Of a DNA stretch of 64,000 nt, positions 32,253-41,326 are shown piece by piece. The stretch is from NCBI GenBank assembly GCA_963989245.1, contig OZ022353.1, positions 29,402,035-29,466,034 of the forward strand. The letters are read 5' to 3'. Under the pieces are notes generated by a model. That model made no database searches, was not told where the DNA came from, and worked only from the letters and a program-made list of their open reading frames with translations. The DNA is from Nansenia antarctica. Lineage: Eukaryota; Chordata; Actinopteri; Argentiniformes; Microstomatidae. Position 1 is the stretch's first letter. Each line of letters opens with the position of its first letter. The position numbers were made by a program, and so were the translations under genes.

Positions 32253-33388
32253 GAGAGAGCTCCAACCCAGACTCAGACATGGAGCCCAGCTCCTCCGCAT
32301 CAGGAAGCCATAAACAACACAGACGGAGGAGGAGGAGCTCAAGACAGAAGAATCACCACTGTTTAGATTGCAGTGAGAGTTTCATTTGTCCAACTCACCT
32401 TAAATCACAACCACAGACTCAAGGAGGACAGAAGACTCACTCTTGTCTTCAGTGTGGAAAGAGATTTGGTTATATGAGCAACCTAAAGAGTCACCAGAGA
32501 ATACACACAGGAGAGAAGCCGTTCTGCTGCTCCCAGTGTGGGAAGGGTTTCAGTTGGGCAGGTGACCTAAAGAAACACCAGAGAATACACACAGGAGAGA
32601 AGCCATTCTGCTGCTCCCAGTGTGGGCAGAGTTTCAGTGAGGCAGGATCCCTTAAGAAACACCAGAGAATACACACAGGAGAGAAGCCGTTCCGCTGCTC
32701 CCAGTGTGGGCAGAGTTTCAGTAAGGCAGAAAACCTAAAGAGACACCAGAGAATACACACAGGAGAGAAGCCATTCTGCTGCTCCCAGTGTGGGAAGGGT
32801 TTCAGTCAGGCAGGAGACCTAAAGAGACACCAGAGAATACACACAGGAGAGAAGCCATTCTGCTGCTCCCAGTGTGGGAAGGGTTTCAGTCATGCAGGAG
32901 AACTAAAGAAACACCAGAGAATACACACAGGAGAGAAGCCATATCACTGCTCCCAGTGTGGGCAGAGTTTCAGTGAGGCAGGAAACCTAAAGAGTCACCA
33001 GAGAATACACACAGGAGAGAAGCCATTCTGCTGCTCCCAGTGTGGGCAGGGTTTCAGTGAGGCAGGATCCCTTAAGAAACACCAGAGAATACACACAGGA
33101 GAGAAGCCATTCTGCTGCTCCCAGTGTGGGAAGAGTTTCAGTCGGGCAGATGAACTAAAGAGCCATCAGAGAATACACACAGGAGAGAAGCCGTTCTGCT
33201 GCACCCAGTGTGGGAAGGGTTTCAGTCAGGCAGGTGACCTAAAGAAACACCAGAGAATACACACAGGAGAGAAGCCGTTCTGCTGCTCCCAGTGTGGGCA
33301 GGGTTTCAGTCAGGCAGGATCCCTAAAGAAACACCAGAGAACACACACACTAGTTAACACGACTGCTCCCAGTGTGGGAGGAGTTTAA
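32253..33388 (+). CDS. C2H2 zinc-finger protein, finger exon
   Basis: This exon completes the protein begun at 22400 (total about 527 residues). After a serine- and arginine-rich linker (SSASGSHKQHRRRRRSSRQK) come one degenerate finger (CLDCSESF, lacking proper histidines) and eleven intact C2H2 fingers joined by TGEKPF linkers. The fingers are almost identical except at helix positions that contact DNA (for example WAGD, EAGS, KAEN, HAGE, RADE). This is a sequence-specific DNA-binding protein with many paralogues in teleosts; the target is unknown. After the last finger (HQRTH) the frame ends quickly, and a twelfth finger is visible out of frame (about 33359-33412). Confidence 0.88.
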
Positions 33389-35091
33389 AGGAGGCAGGAG
33401 CCCTAAAGAAGAAGGGGGGGGTCTGCTGGCTGCACCATCATATACTGTATGGATATGTACTTGTAACCAGGGAGTAGCTAAAGGACTGTAGAATTTAGGA
33501 AGGGCTGGTTATCTAACTAACTCTGAGCTAAATCGGCAGTGTAGGAGGATAGAGGCAGGGGGCGCCAGCAACCCTTTAGACTAGCATATCACAGTTATAT
33601 ATATATATATCATATATTATAATACAAGCTATAACTCAGTTAATCACACTATAAGACAATACTTAAACCCAATACTAGATTTGCTGTTAAACTAAACAAT
33701 ACAGACAACTAAACACACAGCAATGTATCAAATATAAACATACACATTTATTTATACAAATTATATATACATCCCAATATACTCCCTCCCCGCCGGCCAC
33801 ACACACACTCACTCACTCACTCACACACAGTACCTGGCCCGAAAAGGCTCAGAGTCCCGGACTGAAAATGAGCGCGTTGAGGCCTGGTTGGAGCTCGTAT
33901 GTGACTCGAGGAAGGCAGCAGACAAGGGGGGGGAGTGACGTTGCAATTCGAAGGGAAAGGGGCTTCTTCGTAGCAAACGACGAGGTGTGGATGGTTCAGG
34001 TCCGGCGGTCCACGGTCAGCTCCGGTGGTGTTAGCGGTCGGTCGCAATCCACCTCGGAGGCGACGGCTCTGTTTGGCTTTGGTCTCGCTATGCGCCAACG
34101 TTAGCAGCCGGCGGCTAGCAAGGCTGGCTAACGGTGACACAGCTAAACTGGGCTAGCGCTGCCAACTCACTAAAACTCAGAACTCCCGCGGTGATGCGGG
34201 CAGCCAGTGATCTACTCCGACACTCAGTCTCCCGTTCTCCTTGTTGACGGTTGAGATGTCTTCCGCAGCAAAGGAAACCAAATACAGAGATTCAACTATC
34301 TATCGATTCAACTAGATTCTACTAATGTTTGCCCTCTGTCACAGTTGCAAACTCAATAATCACTCGTGTCTTCAGCTTCAGCACGGTGTGTGTTCACTGA
34401 CTCCGCCCTCCTAGATCGACTTCCGTAGCTATATATACCAACCGGACATACATCAAGTCACGTACGCCAATCAAAACCACGCCCACTAATCTGGCGCTTG
34501 CACAATACTGAACAAATCTAAGACAGAACTTATACAATTACAATAACAATACATACACCTTCATGAAAACGTACATGAATAGTATGGAAAATAATTAAGG
34601 AAATAACAGGGGCAAAATAGGGCTGATTTGGGGAAACTAACTGGCTCTAAATTGTGGGCCTTCATAACAGTACTTGTTGATCGGATCAGGGAGAAGGTTG
34701 TGTCATGACATGAGCCTTTTCTAGATTATTTTCTCTCAATGTCTCCCGTCCTCTCCTCCTCCTACCCTCCCTTCCTCTCCCTCCTTCCTCCCCCCTCCTC
34801 TCTATTTTACAATATTCATACATTATAATATTATAACAGTTCTATCTTTTTGTACTCTTTTTCTTAATTATTATTCATTTAATTTCACTGAATTACTTTT
34901 TAATACTTGAATATTTCTTTCTTTTTGCTTTGAAAACTGATATCCTGTGTTAGACTACCTGTAGTACCACCCCACACCAGTAGGGTACCACCATAAGTGT
35001 TGGGCTTGAGTTACCTGGCGAAGCTTCAGTTTTTCTTTCTAGAAATTAGTTTGTCTTGGTAACAGTGGAGTCTGGTACTTTGCACAATAAA
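33389..35091 (+). other. Zinc-finger gene 3' UTR with poly(A) signal
   Basis: Non-coding sequence after the stop, interrupted by a solo LTR (33462-34669). AATAAA at 35086-35091 (context GCACAATAAAATGCTG) is a good polyadenylation signal. Confidence 0.6.
33462..34669 (-). repeat. Solo LTR of a BEL/Pao retrotransposon
   Basis: A 1.2-kb LTR related to those at 49287 and 56505 but in reverse orientation and diverged (TGTAACCAGGGAGTAGCT ... GGGCCTTCATAACA), flanked by GTACT (33457-33461 and 34670-34674). It lies antisense in the zinc-finger gene's 3' UTR. A TA microsatellite lies at about 33596-33612. Confidence 0.9.
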
Positions 35092-35233
35092 ATGCTGAGA
35101 ATTATACAGTTAACTGTGTCTGCTTGTTATTTCATGTCCCTCTCTGACATCGATTGAAGTTCGTTGCTGTAGAGCGCCATCTACTGGTGACAGTGTTGAA
35201 CCTGTCTGCATGTGGCTCCTGTGATTAAATAAA
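35092..35233. other. Short intergenic stretch
   Basis: Unique-looking sequence; contains AGAGCGCCATCTACTGGTG, a motif common beside vertebrate repeats. No gene. Confidence 0.4.
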
Positions 35234-35453
35234 TGTGTTCGGAATAGCATACTAGCATACTACTCATACTAGATATGACGTAGATTTTGAGTATGTAGTA
35301 CGTTCCGAACGTACAGTATGCGAGATTTGAGTATGCGAGAAATTTAGTAGGCGAGCAGTTATTTCCGGGAAATTTGAAGTCGGTTTTGATGGACACTATC
35401 TCGTCTCCTATTTCCCTGAATGTATTTCACGTCCAGAATTGCAGAGTTGCGTC

Positions 35454-35554
35454 CAGGGTTGCCAGATGGGGCGGGTCACCGCCGAATGGGCTACTTGATT
35501 TTGAGGTTATAGAAAGTTTAGGCTGTAAATTGTCAATCCCATCTGGCAACCCTG
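35454..35554. mobile_element. Small MITE, CAGGGTTGCCAGATGGG ends
   Basis: 101 bp with perfect inverted ends (CAGGGTTGCCAGATGGG and CCCATCTGGCAACCCTG). No coding capacity. Confidence 0.85.
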
Positions 35555-36004
35555 TGCGCTTTCAGCCTCATCAAACTGCGTCATACAAACTTGTATGCGT
35601 CATACAATGCGTCATACAACTTGTACTGCGTCATACAGCTATTGTTTACATCGTCCGATAGCCTGGGGACCGAAAGCTTGCAATAAACATTGTTTTTTGC
35701 ACATATTTGAGTGTGCAGATGCTGCTTTTTTGCACTCTATTTGATACTCTTCAGCTGCAGCACCCCAACTAAGTCTGATCACGGATGAGCGGTGGTATTT
35801 TCACTATACTTGGAATTAACATGATGAAATGCATTCTTAGACATGACTACATCGTCATGATTACAAATATGCCACTTGAAATGCATGAAATCCAAGTTTA
35901 TTTGTGTCTTACACACATGTTCGCCTAGTATTTGACTGTTTGTAGCCCAATCACGAATGATCCCAGTATTGTAGCTTCAGACGGACAAGTTGGTTGTAGT
36001 GCTT

Positions 36005-36922
36005 GTGTGACGGGGTGTATGAATCACTCTCAGCTGGATGGCTCACGTTCATTTATTCTGTAGAAAACATACAGTGCATCAATTTGTGGACACGGTTGCA
36101 GGGTCATCAGGCTAGATTCCAGTCAGTGTTTTCAGATGAACTGAGCATACAGTAGTCACTCATACTACACAAATTATAACAATAATATGAAACAAAAATA
36201 CAAAATGTGTAGACTACATAAATCCTCACTTGTGTGATCGTATAGTGGTATTTGAACAGTCAAACAATCAATTATATATATATTAACAATAACAATACAA
36301 TGCATAGAAAAACAGCGCAACTGGAATACACGCATGCACACACCACGTGCAACACATGGCTGCAACCTGACTGCTAGGTTAGCTGCGAGCGTGGTGCAAA
36401 CTAGCGAGATGGAAAACCCAACCTCCTACAATACGGTCTACTAACTTTGGCAGAACAACAGACATACAATAGCACAACAATAATAATATTACCTGTAGAA
36501 AACATACAGTGCATCAATTTGTGGACACGGTTGCAGGGTCATCAGGCTAGATTCTAAAATGATGTTACACACGGACATTCACGTTAGCGCCATCATTGTT
36601 AACAACAGAAAACTCACATTAACAAACTTGTGATATGTTCCAAACTAAAATACTATAAATGGGGAAACTCAAAACAGCTATCTTACTTATCAAACATTCA
36701 AATAAAACATAGGTACATTGATAATCTCTCAAACGATATTCGATCTCAGACCCTGTAGAAAACGTGACCTACCCAGTCAATGTTTTCAGATGAACTGAGC
36801 AGGATCATGTTGCGTCCTGCGCTATGCACTGTACAGCTGTATTTACATTAAACCCCTAGAGGGCGCAGTTTAGCTCTATTTTAGCTATAATTGAACTGTA
36901 CTTTCTACTCCGTTACACTTGC
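36005..36922 (-). repeat. Unclassified repeat with internal duplication
   Basis: On the minus strand it starts TGTAACGGAG and ends CCCCGTCACA, an LTR-like TG...CA. A 60-bp block (TGATGACCCTGCAACCGTGT and flanks) occurs at 36057-36116 and 36493-36555. A second block (AACTGAGCA context) occurs at 36124-36148 and 36785-36801. It has no ORF of note and I cannot assign a class. Confidence 0.35.
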
Positions 36923-37010
36923 CCACGATATGTTATTGCTCATATATATTTATTTTAATCATGTTATTTTACCAACTGTTAAGACAACAATATAGTAAGC
37001 TAGTAAGCTA

Positions 37011-37395
37011 GTAGCAGTATGCCGAGCAGTGTCGACATCGATGGGGGTCTCCAATCGACTCCATTCAAAGTGATTTACGATCCCGCCCCTCTCTCCTGTC
37101 CGGACACATTTGAATTTTCACCGTAAGCCCCGGTAAAGCGACGTTATTAACCCGCAAAGAGTGTGCCCCGGGCACCGTATTTGTCCGTGAATAACACCGG
37201 CTAGGAAGGTGGTAAAAACACAATACTACTTTGCTAACTTCACCATACGGTCATTTTGAGCCATCAACCACCCCGCTGGCACCCCGGGAAGTTATGTTTC
37301 GAACCCCGAGAGCATGCATAAATGTCTATCCGGAAAGAGTACACTCTCCTCGGCCGCTGCACGCGCCTCTCCTCGGTAACGCGGAGGAACGAAAA
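37011..37395. other. GC-richer flank of the 5S rRNA copy
   Basis: About 385 bp absent from the related element at 3303-21866. It lies downstream of the 5S rRNA copy in the sense of that gene. It could be 5S spacer carried in with the gene. No function is recognised. Confidence 0.35.
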
Positions 37396-37492
37396 GCTTA
37401 CAGCACCGTGTATTCCCAGGCGGTCTCCCATCCAGGTACTAACACGGCCCAACCCTGCTTAGCTTCCGAGGTCGGACGAGATCGGGCGTATT
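37396..37492 (-). rRNA. 5S rRNA gene, 3' part (interrupted)
   Basis: On the minus strand the sequence runs from ATACGCCCGATCTCGTCCGA through AGCTAAGCAGGGTTGGGC and ATGGGAGACCGCCTGGGAAT to GCTGTAAGC, followed by TTTT. This is the 3' 97 bases of vertebrate 5S rRNA. The remaining 5' bases are at 43011-43037, on the far side of a 5.5-kb LINE. The two pieces sum to about 118 bases after removing the 6-bp duplication. The gene is disrupted and carries several substitutions, so it is a pseudogene. Confidence 0.9.
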
Positions 37493-37842
37493 TATTTATT
37501 TATTTTTCTTTTATTATCAAAAATACATTTCACAGATAATTTTTTCAGTTGGTTATTTACATTATTCACAAAACACATACAGATACGATACGTAAATAAC
37601 ACAGTGAGACATGACAGACAGCACAACACAAAATGTGGGACAGACATAGAATAGACAAAAGACGACAACAAAAAAGACCAAGTAGCATACCAGGTCTTAT
37701 CTATGCCTGGCAGCCCTTGGTAAAATCATAAAAATCATAAAATCAACATAACAAATAAACCATACGCAAAATAAGCAAAAGATACGACACATAAAAAACA
37801 CGGTGATTCATGACAGACAGCGCAAAAAGTGGGACAGACACA

Positions 37843-37877
37843 ACCCTAACCCTAACCCTAAACCCTAAACCTAAACC
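37843..37877. repeat. Telomere-like CCCTAA stretch in LINE 3' UTR
   Basis: CCCTAACCCTAACCCTAAAC followed by further degenerate units, about five to six in all. It is inside the LINE 3' UTR and not at a chromosome end. Confidence 0.9.
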
Positions 37878-38002
37878 AGAATAGACAAAACCAACATGAG
37901 ACCAAGTAGCATACCAGGTCTTATCTATGCCTGGCAGCCCTTGGTCAACTCAGAAAAATCATAAAACAAACATAAACACTGACTCAAAACCCAACACAGA
38001 TA

Positions 38003-40684
38003 CTAATCCTCTATATTAAAACCTAACATCCCTGATCCCGTAATAGTCACCAAAGTGCTATTATTGACAAAGTGTTTACAAAAATCTGCTTTCCCCAGTG
38101 TGTGCACTAACCTAACATCCTTTTTAAATAGTGACACAAACAAATCCCACACCCTGGTAACTTTCCCCTCATAATGTGCTACATTCCTCCTACATACAAT
38201 TGCATACCTTACGTGACTCAACAAAAAATTAACCAAATCTACGTTCACTTCTTTCTTTTTTCCCACCACCCCAAACAATAACAATTCCTTCCATTCAATC
38301 TCATTCATGACGGTAACCCCACAGTGTACACTTAACAACCCCTTTACTTTCACAAATAAGACAGACAAACTTGGACATTCAACAAAAAAGTGGTCAAAAT
38401 GTTCATCCCTCCCTTTACATACATCACATACCCTACCTACATTCCTATCCATTTGGTGCAATACGACATTTGTGTAAACCCTATTGTGCCTAATCTTAAA
38501 ATCATTGTGCTCACATTCTACGCTATTATATTTCACACCCAAATTTGCCCATACCTTTCCCACATCAAAACCTTCAAAAACCCTTTCCGACACCTTCTCT
38601 GACGCTGGCCTCACCAACCCATCACCCAGTAAATCCATGTATATCCCTTTTGTTTTCACATCCTCAAACTTGACCTCTAAACCTTTCCTTTCTACCCTTA
38701 ATTCTACCATCCTTTTTTCCTCACCTGCCTCTCCCTGTCCTAACATTAAAGTGTTCCATTCCCTACTTATACTGTCCCTAATTCTATTATACACTCCTGC
38801 AATCCCACCTATTCTTATATCCCTATTCACTGCCCTTATTCCCTGCACTATCTCCTGCTCTGTTTTGAAATTGTTCTCTGACACTAAATGTTTTACCTGT
38901 CTAAACCCTGCCTGTTCAAAGTGCTTACTAACTATCATCTTGCTATTATACTTTATCTTCGGGTTTAAAAAGATGGGCTGATTTAAAACCTCATCTTTCC
39001 CTACACACTTGTACCTTACCTGCTCTAAATATTTCCCCCATGCCTCAAACACCTCTCTATAAAACAGTGACATTCCCTCATACCGTGGTTTATTAAAAAA
39101 CATTAAAAGACCATTCACACCACACCCCCCATACCTGTGCAAATAATCCTCAAAGAAACCCATCCAACAATATTCATCCCTACCATACAAAAACTTTTTC
39201 ACAATTTTGACCCTAAGTGCCCTTTTCTTCACCTCTATATCTATAAATTTTAACCCCCCATTCTTATAACTATTTATTAACACCCTGTGCCTAATTAGTG
39301 CCTGCTTGCTATCCCACAAAAAACTATTTATCACCCCATTCAATTCTTTCGTGACCCACAAAGGTAAATCTAGTGCACTTAAAACATGGTTCACCTTTGA
39401 TAGGATCAGGCAGTTTATTACCGTCACCTTCCCCCTTAGTTTCAGTTTTCTCCTTCTCCATGAATTCAGTGTTTGTTTCACCCTGTTCAAAATCCCTGTC
39501 CATGTTACATCCCTTGCTTCTTTTTCATTCACACCCACATTCACTCCTAGCACTTTTATCATTCCTTTTGCCACTTTCAAAGGTAAATCGCATTCACTCA
39601 TGTCTACACTCCCTACACACAGTATTTCTGACTTCTCTACATTCATTTTGGCCCCTGATGCTTTCCCATATACTTCTAATAACTTGACTACTCTCTTCAC
39701 ACTATCTACGTCCCTAACTGTTATGTTTGTGTCGTCTGCATACTGATGTATTAAACTCCTCCCATCCCCTGGAATATGTATACCCTGAATGTGTCTGTCT
39801 GATTTTAACATCGTCGCCAGTGGCTCTGCTGTAATGCTATACAGCAGACTGGACAACGGACAACCCTGCCTAACTGATCTTTCTAAACTAAAACTATCTG
39901 TCAAAACTCCACTACACTTTACCCTACTCTTTGCACAACTATACAGTAACCTAATCCACTGAACTATCCTCTCCCCAAAACCAAACTTCTCTAACGTCCT
40001 AAACATAAACTCATGCTCTACTCTATCAAAAGCTTTATTGAAATCTACACTCAACACTATCCCTCCCTCTTCCTTCATGTGTTTCACTGTATCCCTGACT
40101 GACCCTATTGTATCCGCTATATCTCTCCCTGGTATGCTATACGCCTGAGTCGATGACACTATGGACCCTACTACTGACTTAATCCTATTGGCTAAAATCT
40201 TCGCTAACACTTTGTAATCTGTATTCAATAAACTAATCCCTCTGTAATTCCCTAACTGTAACTTACTACCCTTCTTGTATAATAAAGTAATTAACCCTGT
40301 TGCCATCGACTCACTAACCTTCTCTACCCTTTCCATTTCCTTATAAACCCTCAACAAAATCTTACTAAGCACTGCACTAAAACACTTGTAGAATTCACCT
40401 GGTAAGCCATCAGAGCCCGGGCTTTTGCCATTATTTGAGCTCTGAATGGCTAAGGTGACCTCCCCCTCTGATAAATCCCTATCACACCCTTCCCTGTCAC
40501 TATCCGCTAACCTATGCTCAACTGTCCCCAAAACTTCTCCTACACTGTCATTGTCTACACTACCTTTTTTGAATAAATTCTCATAATACTCCTGCACTGT
40601 CTCCAAAACCCAAGATCGCTGTACCCCGTGAATTTGTGTTGTATATCCCCTATTTCCTTTTCTATCCCCTGTGACACTAAACAT
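38003..40684 (-). CDS. LINE ORF2: reverse transcriptase and C-terminal domain
   Basis: An open frame of 893 codons. RT motifs in order are SPGSDGLPGEFYKCF, LGNYRGISLLNTDYKV, VDFNKAFDRVEHEFM (catalytic Asp), RQGCPLSSLLYSI and HQYADDTNI (catalytic Asp-Asp). The C-terminal third ends with CDVCKGRDEHFDHFFVEC, a cysteine-histidine zinc motif typical of these LINEs. It reverse-transcribes the element's RNA at the nicked target. The frame is separated from the endonuclease frame (40555-41319) by a shift near 40600. The coding sequence between them looks shorter than in intact relatives, so ORF2 is probably broken. Confidence 0.85.
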   Translation of the reverse strand: MFSVTGDRKGNRGYTTQIHGVQRSWVLETVQEYYENLFKKGSVDNDSVGEVLGTVEHRLADSDREGCDRDLSEGEVTLAIQSSNNGKSPGSDGLPGEFYKCFSAVLSKILLRVYKEMERVEKVSESMATGLITLLYKKGSKLQLGNYRGISLLNTDYKVLAKILANRIKSVVGSIVSSTQAYSIPGRDIADTIGSVRDTVKHMKEEGGIVLSVDFNKAFDRVEHEFMFRTLEKFGFGERIVQWIRLLYSCAKSRVKCSGVLTDSFSLERSVRQGCPLSSLLYSITAEPLATMLKSDRHIQGIHIPGDGRSLIHQYADDTNITVRDVDSVKRVVKLLEVYGKASGAKMNVEKSEILCVGSVDMSECDLPLKVAKGMIKVLGVNVGVNEKEARDVTWTGILNRVKQTLNSWRRRKLKLRGKVTVINCLILSKVNHVLSALDLPLWVTKELNGVINSFLWDSKQALIRHRVLINSYKNGGLKFIDIEVKKRALRVKIVKKFLYGRDEYCWMGFFEDYLHRYGGCGVNGLLMFFNKPRYEGMSLFYREVFEAWGKYLEQVRYKCVGKDEVLNQPIFLNPKIKYNSKMIVSKHFEQAGFRQVKHLVSENNFKTEQEIVQGIRAVNRDIRIGGIAGVYNRIRDSISREWNTLMLGQGEAGEEKRMVELRVERKGLEVKFEDVKTKGIYMDLLGDGLVRPASEKVSERVFEGFDVGKVWANLGVKYNSVECEHNDFKIRHNRVYTNVVLHQMDRNVGRVCDVCKGRDEHFDHFFVECPSLSVLFVKVKGLLSVHCGVTVMNEIEWKELLLFGVVGKKKEVNVDLVNFLLSHVRYAIVCRRNVAHYEGKVTRVWDLFVSLFKKDVRLVHTLGKADFCKHFVNNSTLVTITGSGMLGFNIED

Positions 40685-41319
40685 AAATCAATTCTACTCT
40701 GTTTCAAAACCCCACTAACTACCTGTCTTCTCGAAAACTCTCTCTTACTTGTGTTCCTAACTCTCCACACATCTATTACATTTCTCTGCTCTATCATTTC
40801 TAATAACCCCCTCCTAGCTGAATCTGTCTTAAAACTATCTACTCTATAAACATCCATCTTAGTGCAAAATACATTAAAGTCACCCACCAAAATACAATTC
40901 CCTGTGCAGTGCAAACCCAGTTCTACAAAAAAATCCCTCTTTTCAACCTCTCTATTTGGTGCATACACATTGATTAATCTAAACATAACATTATTTATAT
41001 TAAATTCTATCCCTATTACTCTACCCTTCCCGTCATTCAAAACCTCTCTTACATTCTCTACCCTATTCTCTTTAATTAATATTGCTACCCCACATGATTT
41101 GTTTGTCCCATTATTTGCAAACAGCATACCCCTCCATTTCCCCTTGATTTCTGTCATTTTGGTGTCTGTCCACTTTGTCTCCTGCAGTATCAGAAAATCA
41201 GATGTGAAAGTCACCAGCACCTCCTCCAGCTTCTCCATATTGTTGAGCCCATTGATGTTTATGGAGGAAAGCGTGACCATTGAAAACAAGTGTAGGAGGA
41301 TAAACATGTTTACTACCAT
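40555..41319 (-). CDS. LINE ORF2: endonuclease domain
   Basis: This frame encodes the apurinic/apyrimidinic-like endonuclease: SSININGLNNMEKLEEVL at the start, LILQETKWTD with the catalytic glutamate, INVYAPNREVEKRDFF, GDFNVF, and the SRIDLCLVS strand. The final SDH-type motif is not evident; the frame slides into out-of-frame sequence near 40600. In site-specific LINEs this domain nicks the target, here presumably the 5S rRNA gene. The start may lie a few codons later, at MVTLSSINING. Confidence 0.82.
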   Translation of the reverse strand: MVVNMFILLHLFSMVTLSSININGLNNMEKLEEVLVTFTSDFLILQETKWTDTKMTEIKGKWRGMLFANNGTNKSCGVAILIKENRVENVREVLNDGKGRVIGIEFNINNVMFRLINVYAPNREVEKRDFFVELGLHCTGNCILVGDFNVFCTKMDVYRVDSFKTDSARRGLLEMIEQRNVIDVWRVRNTSKREFSRRQVVSGVLKQSRIDLCLVSQGIEKEIGDIQHKFTGYSDLGFWRQCRSIMRIYSKKVV

Positions 41320-41326
41320 TTTACTT

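Noticed and set aside
37396..37492. Functional 5S rRNA gene
   Set aside because: The first 27 bases are 5.5 kb away behind a LINE, with substitutions in both parts.
37843..37877. Chromosome end or interstitial telomere from fusion
   Set aside because: Only about 35 bases and inside a LINE 3' UTR; no subtelomeric context.
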